64,000 bases of DNA from Anniella stebbinsi (GCA_029215795.1 JARDYH010000001.1:296552654-296616653); one strand, 5' to 3'. Counted from the stretch's first letter, positions 10,786 through 20,989 are shown. Made by a program: numbers and translations. Notes: generated from the sequence alone by a model not told the origin.

Positions 10786-12079
10786 CTACTACTACTACTA
10801 ATAATATTTATTTATAACCCGCCTCTCCGGATCGAGGCGGGGAACAACAACAATATAAAACACAAGAATCACAAACAGTTAAAATTTTAAAAAACAAGAA
10901 AAAAATACATCATTAAAAACATCTTAAAATTCATCTGGATAGGCCTGCCGTAAGAGAGCAGTCTTCATGACTCTCTTAAATTCATGAAGACTGCTAATTT
11001 GTCTTATCTCCTCCAGCAGACCATTCCATAGTCTGGGAGCGATGGAAGAGAAGGTCCTCTGGGTAACACTCGTCAGCCTAGTTCTGGCTGACTTGAGTAA
11101 GTTCTTCCCAGAGGACCTAAGTATGTGGGGCGGATTGTACGGGAGAAGGTGATCCCGCAGGTACCCTGGACCCAAACCATGTAGGGCTTTAAAGGTAATA
11201 ACCAACACTTTATACTTCGGCCAGAAACTGATTAGCAGCCAATGAAGCGATTTTAAAACTGGTGTAATGTGGTCACCGCTAGGTGTACTGGTGACCAACC
11301 TGGCTGCCATATTTTGAACTAGTTGAAGTTTCCGGACTAGGCACAAAGGTAGCCCGATGTACAGCGCATTGCAGAAGTCAAGCCTCGAAGTTACCAGCGT
11401 GTGCGCTACCGTCTTTAGGTCTTCCAACTCTAGGAAGGAGCGCAGCTGGCGTATCAGCCGAAGCTGATAGTAGGCACTCCTGGGCATCGCATCAATCTGA
11501 GCTGTCATTTGGAGCGACAGATCCAGGAGTACCCCCAAGCTGCAAATACAATCTTTCAGGGGGGGATGTAACCCCATCCAGAACTGGTTGACACACCTCC
11601 AAACCCAGGTTGGGGCCTTTGACAGCGAGCACCTCCGTCTTGTCTGGATTCAGCTTCAGTTTGTTTTTCCTCATCCAGCCCATTACTGCCTCCAAACATT
11701 CATTCAGAGGAGACATACTATCCTTAGCTGATGATGTTGTCGAAGGCATAGAGAAATATATTTGGGTGTCATCAGCGTATTGATAGCACCCCACCCCATG
11801 CCTCCGGATGATCTCTCCCAGCGGTTTCATGTAAATGTTAAACAGCATTGGGGAAAGGATGGCACCTTGTGGTACACCACATAGCAACTCCTTTTTTGAA
11901 GAGCAGCTATCCCCAAGCATCACCATCTGGAACCTGCCCAAGAGGTAGGATCGGAACCACTGAAGCACAGTGCCCCCGATTCCCAATTCCCCCAGGCGCT
12001 CCAGAAGGATACCATGGTCGATGGTATTGAAAGCCGCTGAGAGGTCCAGGAGTACCAGCAGGGACACACTCCCCCTGTC
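10786..12079 (-). mobile_element. L2/CR1-clade LINE, 3' half, antisense
   Basis: This is a fairly young copy on the minus strand: a trinucleotide tail, a 3' UTR with cctctccggatcgaggcggg, then a long broken ORF2 (10924-12067). It is 5'-truncated inside the reverse transcriptase, as is usual for target-primed insertion. A second LINE of the same family abuts it at about 12080. Confidence 0.82.
10924..12067 (-). pseudogene. Frameshifted LINE ORF2 fragment (reverse transcriptase)
   Basis: Two overlapping minus-strand frames together make the C-terminal half of a non-LTR reverse transcriptase. The upstream frame has LLDLSAAFNTIDHGILL, GVPQGAILSPMLFNIYMKPL and the catalytic YADDTQIYF. The downstream frame has LVTSRLDFCNALYIGLP and LLISFWPKYKVLVITFKALH. 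The break falls at a run of seven G at 11559-11565 (+ strand). The equivalent site in the copy near 61556 has five, so a homopolymer slip best explains the frameshift. The 5' part of the ORF and the endonuclease are missing. Confidence 0.8.
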
Positions 12080-12501
12080 AATATAAAATACATAAAACTG
12101 ATTAAAAACATATAAAACTAATACATTACTAAAATAACAATAAAAGTCTTAAAATTCAACTAGATAGGCCTGCCGGAAGAGATCAGTCTTTATGGCTTTC
12201 TTAAAGTCAGAGAGACAGTTAAGTTGACGAATCTCTCACAGCAGGCCATTCTACAGTCTGGGAGTGGCAGAAGAGAAGGTCCTCTGGATAATGGTTGTCA
12301 GCCTAGTTTTGACTGACTGATATAAATTCTTCCCAGAGGACCTGAGTGTGCGGGGCGGATTATATGGGGGAAAGCGATCCCGCAGGTAACCTGGTCCCAA
12401 ACCATGTAGGGCTTTAAAGGTAATGACCAACACTTTGTACTTTGCCTGGAAACTAATTGGCAGCCAGTGAAGTGATTTTAAAGTTGGTGTAATATGGTCA
12501 C
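12080..12501 (-). mobile_element. Second L2-like LINE, 5'-truncated, antisense
   Basis: This repeats the 3' portion of the previous element: aataaaagtcttaaaattc, then the minus-strand frame with LPISFQAKYKVLVITFKALH and LGPGYLRDRFPPYNP. It ends at 12501, exactly where the palindromic GC-rich element begins. Confidence 0.75.
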
Positions 12502-12953
12502 CTAGGGTGACCAGACGTCCGGATCCCCCCAGATAAGTCCGGAATAAGGGGGCCAAATTTGAATCCGGGGGGAAAATTCAGAATATCCCCCAAAGTCCGG
12601 AAAATTGGGCCTCACCTGTGCCATCTAGTCTTGTTCTTAGCCGGCGCTACTGCGCTGGCCAAGAACAAGGCCTAGATCGGCCGGGGAAGAGGCCGGAATG
12701 ACGCGCGCCCACACTTCCGGGTACGCGTCATTCCGGCCTCCTCCCCTGCGCCATCCGGGGCTTGTAATTGGCTAGTGTGGTTGCACTGGCCAAGAACAAG
12801 CCCCGGATAGCGCAGGGGAGGCGGCTGGAACGACATGCACCCGCACTTCCGGGTACGCGTCGTTCCGGCCTCCTCCCCTGCGCCATCCGGGGCTTGTTCT
12901 AGCTGGCGCCGGACGGGAGCAAGGGGCAGGGGGGAGTGGAGGCGTGCGGTGCA

Positions 12954-13019
12954 CTTACCTTGCAGGGACGTCCGCTCCCATCCAGGGCCGGTCGGGAGCG
13001 GACGTCCCTGCAAGGTAAG
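12954..13019. repeat. Hairpin 1 of the palindromic array
   Basis: Perfect 26-nt arms (12954-12979 and 12994-13019) begin CTTACCTTGCAGGGACG and end CGTCCCTGCAAGGTAAG, around a 14-nt loop. Confidence 0.9.
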
Positions 13020-13051
13020 CAGGGAGCAGGGGGGAGGGGGGCGCACGGCGC

Positions 13052-13213
13052 GCTTACCTTGCAGGGACGTCCGCTCCCGACCAGCGCCGGCTGCTACTGC
13101 GAGCGGGCTTCGCGGCCTGCTCCAGAGTGGCGCGCCACTCTGGAGCAGGCCGCGAAGCCCGCTCGCAGTAGCAGCCGGCGCCGGTCGGGAGCGGACGTCC
13201 CTGCAAGGTAAGC
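13052..13213. repeat. Hairpin 2: 162-bp near-perfect palindrome
   Basis: The arms 13052-13132 and 13133-13213 pair at 80 of 81 positions with no spacer; the centre is GGCGCGCC. The single mismatch is A13083 against C13182. The outer part is the same unit as hairpins 1 and 3. The inner ~50 nt (gctgctactgcgagcgggct and on) occur only here. Confidence 0.92.
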
Positions 13214-13265
13214 AGGGGGCAGGGGTTAGGGGGGCAGGGGTTAGGGGGGCAGGGGGGAGGGGGCG
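13214..13265 (+). other. G-run cluster, G-quadruplex candidate
   Basis: Between hairpins 2 and 3 the + strand carries many runs of four or more G (caggggttagggggg twice, then gggggaggggg). It meets the simple G3+N1-7 pattern several times over. Confidence 0.7.
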
Positions 13266-13273
13266 CACGGCGC

Positions 13274-13341
13274 GCTTACCTTGCAGGGACGTCCGCTCCC
13301 GTCCGGCGCCGGTCGGTAGCGGACGTCCCTGCAAGGTAAGC
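13274..13341. repeat. Hairpin 3 of the palindromic array
   Basis: Arms of 34 nt (13274-13307 and 13308-13341) with no spacer carry two mismatches (13302/13313 and 13298/13317). The outer sequence is again CTTACCTTGCAGGGACG. Confidence 0.88.
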
Positions 13342-13379
13342 AGGGGGGAGGAGGGGCAGATTTTATCCGGTCACCCTAG

Positions 13380-14580
13380 GTAGGTGGGCGCGGGATGAGT
13401 ACAGTGCAGGTGGGGCAAGTGGGTTGTGGGGTGGGATGGGGCGGTTGTGGGGTGTGCAGTTGTGGGGTGGGCGTGGGGCGAGGCTAGCAGGTGTGCGAGG
13501 GTGGAGCGCGGGGTGGGCGGGCACACTGCAGGTGAGGCAGGTGGAGTGGTTGTGGGGTGCACAGCTGCTGGTTGTGGGGTGGGCGGGGCGGGCATAGGGT
13601 GCGGCAGGCATGTGTGCAGGTCATGCGAGATGGGCAGGCGTGGGATTGACGAGGCGGAAGCGGGGTGGACGGGTGCTGGGCCGGTGCAGGGTGGCACGGC
13701 CTGGCATGGCGCGCAAGTTGGCATGGCGCGCGGGCAGCACAGCTTGGCACGGTGCAGCCTGACCCAGTGCAGCCTGACCCAGTGCAACCCATGGGGCGGT
13801 GCAGTGGGAGGGCATCCTCACCCGGTGTCCTGGGGCATTCCTGGCACACCGGGGCATCATGGTGAGCGTTGCGGCTGGCCCAGCACAGGGTGACCCGGCC
13901 CAGCACAGCCTGGCCGGGTGTGGGGCGGTCTGGCCTGGCCTGGAGTGTGGCACGCTGGACTTCAAGCCCATGGGGCAGCCTGGCCCAGTCGGGCTTGCAG
14001 GCATCTTAGCCTGGCCTGGCACTCGGGGCCGGGGCTGCCTGGATGTGATTTCATTTATCGTTGGGTGCTGCTACTGTTTAGTGAACTTTTCTTTAATATT
14101 TTTGATATATTTTGATGAATTAATTGGGGTGGTGCATGTGTGTGTGTGTTTTAAAATTATTATTAGGTTTGCTATGGGTGAGTATGCTGGTGTGTGTGGA
14201 TATTTATTGTATTTTCAGTCTTGGTGAGTGTGTGTATTTGTTCTGTTGGTTGTTTTTTGCCTTGGTGCTTGTCTGGATTTTTATTATTTTATTGCAATGG
14301 GTGTGTGCATGTTTTTGTGTTATTTTGCATTGTGTGGGTGGCTTATTATTAATATTGTCATTATTATTTTGCCTTTGGAGAGCGTGGGGGTGGATTTTTA
14401 TCCCCCCTTCCAGTTAAGTGTGTGTGTGGAGGGTGTTGTTGTTTAAATTGCTTTCGGGAGGACGTGGAGTTTTCCCCCACTTTGGGCAAGTGTGCAGGGG
14501 TATGTAAATTTTAATTTTTATTGCCTTTAGTGAGCATGAGGTGTGCGTGGATGCTGCTACTGCTAATCTTACCCGGGGTG
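13380..14580. repeat. G/T-rich strand-asymmetric low-complexity tract
   Basis: From 13380 to about 14040 the + strand is very G-rich (gtggggtggg-type words; gtgcagcctgacccagt in tandem near 13755-13785). From 14040 to 14580 it turns T/G-rich with gtgtgtgtg words. Long frames on both strands here have no recognisable domain and reflect composition. It may be a decayed minisatellite or the body of an unknown element. Confidence 0.5.
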
Positions 14581-14588
14581 TGTATGTC

Positions 14589-14765
14589 TGCCTTCTTTTG
14601 TATCTGGTCATGCTAGGCAGGGCTCCTGCAGCTTTAACTGTTGTAATGTAGAGGGAATACCACCAGGTGCTGCATGCATACAAATGATACTTGCTGAAAT
14701 TCCCTTTTCAATACAGCTCTTAAAGTTACAGGATCCCTGTCCTCCTTTCCATAATCACTCTAACT
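14589..14765. mobile_element. MITE of the CTAGGGTGACC family, degraded end
   Basis: This begins in tctggtcatgctaggcaggg and continues ctcctgcagctttaactgtt and gctgaaattcccttttcaat, as in the unit at 10090-10249. The right terminus is eroded (ataatcactctaa). It closes the anomalous block that began at 12502. Confidence 0.6.
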
Positions 14766-14769
14766 AATG

Positions 14770-16028
14770 GAATAATTGTAACTTTTTTCCTGTTACCATA
14801 GTTCTTTAACTTACATAGCCAGTGGTGTATAGTTTTCTCTTTCCCTCTTCCTTTAATGCAACGTTTGTGTCATTATGTAGTGCTATGTCAATGAAGTAGT
14901 GTGTTTTTCATTTTTGTTTATGACTGTTACGTCTGGTTGATAGCAAAGTGTTGCCTTGTCCCAGAATTGTTCTGTCCCAGCAAGATAATATATGAGTGCA
15001 TAGTGTGGCTTGTCTTGTCTTGTTTGACTGTGTCTGGGTCTCCTAGGCTCTGAAAACATCGTTCTGAGAGCATCTGCTGGTTGCATGATCCACGAGGCCG
15101 GGTTCTGGTGAGTGCACAGTTTTCCTTGACAGGAGGGGCTTGCACTTGCTATATTAAGGTGAACAAATGTGAAGAAGCTGCAATCCCATATGTATCTGGG
15201 AGTACGGTTTATTGAAGTCAACAGGACTTATTCCTGAGTTGTCATAGGATAGCATTGTATGATAGGACATAGGGAGATGATAGCTTCTGAGTTATCTGCT
15301 ACTCAGTTTTCTTTGGGTAAAGTATTAAACTCTCTGATTGGGATTTCTGTTCTCTGCACAATGAGGCACTGTAAATTCAGGAGATATTTGGATAAAAGGA
15401 GGGAAAGATCTTTGTCTAGCATTGTGATAATGGGCATCTGTTCTGGCCTTTCTTTGTACCTCTACTGACCATGGGCTTGTTTACATGGCTAATGAACCAG
15501 AGATATAATGACACATTGTTATATTAGTTTCTCACTGATAAACCAGAAGTTGAAACAAGCTAAGAGATGCTAGTGAGAAATAACTGCTACAAACCTTTAG
15601 TCCATTTTGTTCCATGACTGTTTGTAGGGTAATAGTATTTTATACTCTTTCTGAATGCTACGTTACTCATTTATTGTACTAGATTTTCCTGTACTAGATT
15701 TTTCTGCACTTGTCAACTGCTTCATTTGTTTAGTGCTGAATCTGTGAGTATGGATATAAGAAAGGTGATGGGGAAAGAGTGTTAAATGTTAGGAAAGGTG
15801 AGACTACAGTCATCCAGTGAAGGATTTGCAGTCAGAAAAGATATGTGAGGGAAAGGGAGACTGTATCACACAAAGTATAGCAAAAGCTTTAAAGTACAGC
15901 AAAAGCTACAAAAGTAGGAGTGAAGTTAATTTCAGATACACTGAATGTCTCAGTGATTTTAACATGAAGATGTTATGCAGAACAGGTTTGTCTTAATTGT
16001 GTGCTGTGAAATCAGACATGTGACGAAG
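14770..16028. other. Intergenic, mostly unclassified
   Basis: No gene was recognised. Near 15188-15250 a phrase of the type 'gaagtcaacaggacttattcctgag...ggatagcattg' matches a short dispersed repeat also seen near 21638-21722 and 63285-63457. Confidence 0.4.
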
Positions 16029-16084
16029 GCCCTGTGACCAACCTGGCTGCCATATTTTGAGCTAGTTGAAGTTTCCAGACTAGA
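16029..16084 (-). mobile_element. Small L2-like LINE fragment
   Basis: A ~55-bp island (tgaccaacctggctgccat, then gaagtttccagacta) matches the antisense ORF2 region also present near 11288-11340. Confidence 0.55.
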
Positions 16085-16690
16085 TTGCATGATAAAAGTC
16101 TTGTCTAGAAGCACCCTACATTTCAGATTAAATTAATCATGTTAATATGTGTGCAGTTTCAGTACTATGTTGCTAGTATTTAATTTAGAATAATCATATA
16201 TAAACATTAGAACAATTTTTAAATGAACAATTTAATTGTAAAGTAGAGCAAAGAGGGAAAACTATACAAAATTCTCCATATCATAGAAGACATAAACTAT
16301 CTTGGTGGACCAATTTTATATTCTCATATTGATTTTAAAAGTGTATGTATGTTTAACGTATTCAAAAACTAGCACATAACCATGCTATTCTATGTGTTCT
16401 TCAGCTATGCATTCCATAAATGGAACCAGTTTGCCTTTCTAGAATCCTCACATTTTTGCTGTGAGTATTCATGATTCATCTCTTGTTTTTCCTGATGGCA
16501 TAATAGCTTCAATTTATCTTAACAAATTAACTTGATTCTATGGGCAATTGGGTTATTGGTTTAAATCATTGAATTTAAATCAATTGGAAAAAAAGTTTGT
16601 TTTTTTTAAAATGAGGGTAGTATCCAATATCAGTCCTACATAAAACAGACCCACTGAAATGAACTTAAGTCTCATTAATTTCAGTGGTGT

Positions 16691-17040
16691 CCCCTCTACA
16701 AGGATTTGCTTTTGCGCCCGGTTAGGCGATTATGCGCATAATTGCTGAAGCGCATTTACACCTAATACCTCTGCACGAGAGGCGGCGAGAGGCGGCGAAG
16801 TGCATGAACGGATGATCAAAATGCGCTTTACAAGTAGTTAATGCGCATAAGCGCTTGTTCACATGGTCAAAATGCGCTTTAACGGCTGGAGCAAAATAAA
16901 ACTCGTGATTTAACGCGCATTCAATAATGCGCATAATCGGAGAGATAACGCGCCTCTACGCCCGATTTGTACTCTGTTCTTGTAGAGGTAAATTTTTTAA
17001 AGCGCTTTGAAAGAGCTTTAAACCTCTCTTGTAGAGGCAG
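16691..17040. mobile_element. CpG-rich MITE-like element, copy 1
   Basis: About 350 bp with inverted ends (CCTCTACAAG at left, CTTGTAGAGG at right, plus an internal CTTGTAGAGG near 16979). It is packed with CpG words: TTATGCGCATAA-type palindromes at about 16730, 16840 and 16926, and AAATGCGCTTTA three times. A second copy lies at about 60028-60370. A 70-codon minus-strand frame (16722-16934) shares MRII.CALN.EFYFAPAVKAH with the other copy. No transposase is seen. Confidence 0.7.
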
Positions 17041-17626
17041 CTACTGTCTATTCTACGTAGGACTAACATTGGATGCTACCCCATGTAGTTGTTTTAACGT
17101 CATTTTCCCTACGATAATTTCCAACATTTGCCATAGCTATTATCAATAAGTTTTTGTTTTTACTTTTTAAAGTGTTAGATAACAACGGAGTGTAACTTTT
17201 TAAATATTTATTTCTGAAATTTATACATGGACTCGCAGCTGGTATTGTTCGTTGTTGTGTGTTTTCTGCGCATGTCTGGCAGAAAGAGGGACAGCGCCTC
17301 ACTCTGCCCTCTGCCAGGAACCTGGTGTAGCAGGAGGAAGATGCCCGGAGGGCGGGGGAGGAGTGATAGCATAGCGGCCCTTTATTTCTGTTCACGAACT
17401 GCTATTTCGTCCCAATCCCTTTCTAGTTTATTCATGATGGCCCTACTTTGTATACACGAAAGGGCACCCTGGAGGTCCAAATCCTATGACCACTTAGCCG
17501 GGAGCAAACCCCATTGAACTTTTGAGTGGACGTGCGCATAGAGGATTGCGCTGTGAAAGCGCCGCAAGCGCTAATCATCTCCTTTCCCCTGGCTTGCCTC
17601 CCGATTCATGTTGTTAATCTTGAACC

Positions 17627-17836
17627 GTCCCCAGACTGGTGTTCTCCAGATGGTCTACAACTCCTAGCATCCCCCAGCCAGCAAGGCGTTTGCTGGATCC
17701 AACCCATTGGCTTGGAACAGCCCTTCCCCAAGCTGGCGTTTTCCAGATATGTTGGACTACAACTCTCGGCCAATGGTCGGGGATTATGGGAGTTGTAGTC
17801 ACAGACGCCTGGAGGTCACCAGATTGGGGAAGGCTG
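17627..17836. mobile_element. hAT-like hairpin element, nested pair
   Basis: Inverted halves read ccagactggtgttctccaga, ctacaactcctagcat, then ggccaatggtcggggattat, gggagttgtagtc and ccagattggggaaggctg. A second left end (cccttccccaagctggcg) lies inside near 17726. The same family recurs at about 19105, 19428, 20990, 44926 and 51018. Confidence 0.6.
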
Positions 17837-17879
17837 ACCTAGGGGTTTTTTTGTTTTTGTTTTTAATGTGAATGGCAAA

Positions 17880-18620
17880 CGCGGGTTTACGGTACGGCAG
17901 AAGGCGGGATGCTCCGCGAGTGCGTAAGAAGACCAGCAAACGCGTTGCATGAATTCAACAGCCGTCACCGCGCGAAGCAGAGGACGCCGCCGGGCGCCTG
18001 CCGGGGAGCTTTTCCTTTGCCTAGGAAACGGGATGCGATCGCCAGGTCTCTTCGGGCTAGCTTGCAGCAATGCCCACCGTGCGGCCGAGTGCCAACCAGC
18101 GCCGGATGGCTTTGGCCATCTCCCACCTGATGACGCGCCGTGATGAAAAACAGGAAACGGGATCTTGGGAGAGGCGGAAATTGCAGCACCAGCAGAGCTA
18201 GGAAGCCCTGGGAGGAGGAGACGCTGCATCAGGAAGGGAAGGCGCCTGGGCAGCCAGGAAGTGGGCTGGGAACAAAGTAAGTGGCAGGAGCCCGGAGAGC
18301 TGCTCGTGTGGGGCTCCCTTTGCAGGAGCGGCGGAGACTTCTTGGTCCCCTGCCAGGCAGAACGGTCAGGCAAGGTAGACAGCCGAAGCGGTGCCTGTCC
18401 TCCTCGTTCTAGTTGCTTGTGGGTCTCTCTCTCTGCCGGCGGGATGGCGCAGCCGAGACAGGCTTGGTGGCTGCAAGATTGGGGCTTGGGGGAGGAGCGG
18501 GAGTGTCTTGGGCTTTGATCTCCTTAAATTGCTGGAGCCGCGCGTAGCACTGACAGCCTGGCGATCTGTCTAGGGCAGCAACGGCAGCAGGGCGCCGTTA
18601 CAGGCTTCCGTAGCACAAGG
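17880..18620 (+). promoter_or_regulatory. CTTN: CpG island, probable CTTN promoter
   Basis: GC- and CpG-rich sequence without recognised repeats, containing tgatgacgcgcc near 18128 and ETS-like caggaagt words. It lies 4.2 kb upstream of the CTTN start codon with no other candidate gene start nearby. CTTN is broadly expressed and normally starts in a CpG island with an untranslated first exon. The transcription start cannot be fixed from sequence alone. Confidence 0.6.
18140..18276 (+). other. CTTN: Candidate CTTN untranslated first exon
   Basis: A strong donor, AACAAA|GTAAGT, has its GT at 18277-18278. It follows about 130 bp of purine-rich sequence at the core of the CpG island. The next recognised splice acceptor is directly at the CTTN ATG (22789). 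The 5' end given here is a guess. A second possible donor is gcaag|gtagac near 18374. Confidence 0.4.
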
Positions 18621-19104
18621 TGGGGCCCTCACCTGGCACAGCTCAAACCTTGAGAACTGAGGGAAGGAGGTGAAAGTGGAGGGGAAGCCCGCATATTGAG
18701 CAAGGAAACGGGGCGGGCTGGAGTGCCGCATGGCTGGGGCGGACTGGCTTCCTCCCCTTGCTCGGATGGCTCTTTGTTCTCCAGTGGAGAGGCAGCTGAT
18801 CAAAGAAGGGGCTGAGCTGTTCATCCTTCCCTTCCTTGTCTGGGACACTCATCATCTTGGTGGGGAGGGTGCGACTTGGCTCTTTCCCGATCACTCTTCC
18901 GTTCGCCACGGGTGCCTTACTCTCCGTGCTCTCGTAAGGGCGGGCATTGGCTCCCTCTTTCGCTCTGTATCCTGGTGGCTGGAGATCGGACGAAAGGGCT
19001 GACCTCCAATTTTGGCAGTGCAAGAGCCTGGGCAGAGTGAAGATGCTAATTCACACTAATGGTCGTGAATATAAAAATGGCAAGGCGGGGTGGGAGTGGG
19101 GCGT

Positions 19105-19257
19105 TGATGGATCTGGCATAGAACAGCGATGGAGACTGCATGGGCATACAGATGTTGTTGGACTGCAACTCCCAACATTGGCTCTGCTGGATAGAGCTAA
19201 TGAGAATTGCAGCCTTAACAACATGGGGGTGGAGAACATGTTCCCCACCCCTGGAGT
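19105..19257. mobile_element. hAT-like hairpin element
   Basis: This contains ttggactgcaactcccaaca and a diverged right half (gagaattgcag, ggtggagaacatgttcccca). It is a relative of the 17627 element. Confidence 0.45.
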
Positions 19258-19427
19258 AGAAGACTGTCATTTGTGTGTATGTTTAGTGGTGTCTGTTTCT
19301 AGCAAATGAGGATTTATTACATCTCTGGGAGGGGGAACTGGGCAGCTTCAGCTCTAAAAATCTGCCTTGGAGATGCTGGGCAACTTTAAAACCAGTGGAA
19401 ATCTTACTGTCAAATTAACCCTCAAAA

Positions 19428-19547
19428 GCTGCCTCCCCCAACCTGATGCTCTCCAGATGTTTTGGACTGCAATTCCCAGCATTCCTGATCATTGGCCATG
19501 CTAGCTGAGGCTGGTACATCTGGAAGGCACCAGGTTGAGGAAAGTTG
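19428..19547. mobile_element. hAT-like hairpin element
   Basis: Left end ctgcctcccccaacctgatg, middle gatcattggccatgctagct, right end aggcaccaggttgaggaaag: inverted ends of the same family as 17627. Confidence 0.6.
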
Positions 19548-19582
19548 TGCAAGTGCCTGTCTTTGGGGTGTGATTGAGTATT

Positions 19583-19692
19583 GAGGACCTATAGCTCAGT
19601 GGTAGAACACTTGCTTTGCATGCAGAAGGTCACAGGTTCAATTCCTGGCTTCAAGTAGGGCTAGGAAAGAATCCTGCCTTATACCCAGTCTA
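19583..19692 (+). mobile_element. tRNA-derived SINE, partial
   Basis: A tRNA-like head with an A box in atagctcagtggtagaacac and a B box in ggttcaattcc, then caagtagggctaggaaagaa and a short 'ccttataccc' tail. The body is shortened relative to the copy at 21738. It is not a functional tRNA: the anticodon arm and 3' stem do not fit. Confidence 0.65.
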
Positions 19693-20439
19693 AGGCAAAA
19701 GGATGGGAATGGGAATTCCAGGTATGTATTTACAAAAAGACTATACAACGTGTGGGCCAGTTATTCATGGAGGCCCGCTATGGCCAAGTCTGTGATCTCA
19801 GCAATGCTCGTTATTTTAGTGTTGCAGGTCATGGACATTGCCAAAATTCATCTTTGTAAACTGCTGCCTGGCATGTTCTGCTGCATCTGTGAATGTAGAT
19901 GCAACGGTTATGTGTGCCAAACCTGCGCAATCCTAATGTGAGAGCCTGCTCTTGGAATGCAGTCAGAAACACAAGTCTGTTCCATTGGAAGTAGAAACAG
20001 TTGTTTGGAAATGAATTGTAATTCATTGCCTGTGATTCAGTAAGTCACAGAAAATCTTACTCATTGGTTACTGCTGTGGGCAGAAGCTTGATTCATTCAG
20101 ACTGAAATCTTCATAGCACTGGACTATCCACCATTTATATGTAGGATATGAAATTGTTTAAAATTAATATAATATTGCTGAGAGAAGGTGTCTATTTGTA
20201 ATGTGTTCACTGTTTCCAAAGTGCAATTTGGGCCAACTACGCTTCATAAAAATGTTGGTTTTGTAATGCTAACCACATTCTTCCTCCATAATGGAAATGA
20301 ATGGGAATACCTGTGTGTGAGAGGGGAGGAGAAAAAAGGAGGCAGAAGCAGGAGGAGCAGACGATCCATGGTTTAGCATTGCTTAGCATTGTGTCTGCCT
20401 TGAGCTTCTATGACAGACAAGTTTTAAAAGGCAGCAATA

Positions 20440-20960
20440 CACATATTAAAAAATTAAGCAAGAAGCAGTTTAAAAGGCCCAGGAGAATAAAAAGGTCTTT
20501 GCCTGGTGCTGAAAGGTCAACAAAGTAGATGCTAGGTGTATCTTTCAAGGGAGGGCATTCCACAATTTGGGGGCCACTCAGAAAAGGCCCACCCATGAGT
20601 AGGCACCAACCAAATCTCAGTGTATGGGGGCACTTGGAGCATTGCCTCAGATGATTATCTCAGGGAGCAGGGCAGGAACATGTAGGAAGAGATGGTCCTT
20701 TAGATATTGTGGCCCCAAATCATAAAGGGCATTGTACATTAACATCACTGTCTTTAATTGGGCCTGGAAATAAACTGGTAGCCATTGAAAATGGTACAGT
20801 ACTGGCATAATAGTCATACTACCCAGTCCAAGTCACTGCTCTAGCTGCCATATTTTGTACTAATTGAAGTTTCTAGACTGTCTTTAAGGTCAGTCCCAAA
20901 TGCAATATATTGCAGTAATCCAACCAGGAGCATTGCAGTAATCCAATTACTAATTTAATT
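20440..20960 (-). mobile_element. L2-like LINE fragment, antisense
   Basis: The + strand carries the antisense landmarks of the family in order: aataaaaaggtctttgcctg, gggcattccacaatttgggg, ctagctgccatattttgtac and aatatattgcagtaatccaa. The frame is too decayed to read. Confidence 0.65.
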
Positions 20961-20989
20961 GCAGGTAACTGGGACTGTTGGAAATCTTC

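Larger units (their letters stand above)
12502..13379. mobile_element. GC-rich foldback-like element with nested palindromes
   Basis: This 878-bp segment opens CTAGGGTGACCAGACGTCCG and closes TTTTATCCGGTCACCCTAG, so its ends match the MITE family at 8538 and 9931. The interior is extremely GC-rich. It holds a small hairpin at 12625-12675, an inverted pair at about 12734-12763 / 12797-12830 with a further direct copy near 12845-12898, and three palindromes built on one unit (12954-13019, 13052-13213, 13274-13341). There is no credible coding sequence: apparent frames on both strands come from the palindromes. A non-autonomous foldback element is my inference. Confidence 0.65.

Noticed and set aside
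12672..13383. Long overlapping frames on both strands (220 and 182 codons) with repeated RTSLQGK-like peptides
   Set aside because: The same peptides appear on both strands because the DNA is palindromic. There is no domain, and composition explains the lack of stops.
13363..14446. Several 70-155 codon frames on both strands
   Set aside because: G/T-rich low-complexity DNA depletes stop codons. The peptides are biased Gly/Trp/Cys or Pro/His/Ala strings with no family resemblance.
17227..17517. Coding exon upstream of the CpG island (96-codon frame)
   Set aside because: No homology recognised, no convincing splice sites and a low-complexity Arg/Ser-rich peptide.
19583..19655. Possible tRNA gene
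   Set aside because: Only A and B boxes match. The cloverleaf does not close and the sequence continues into a SINE body.
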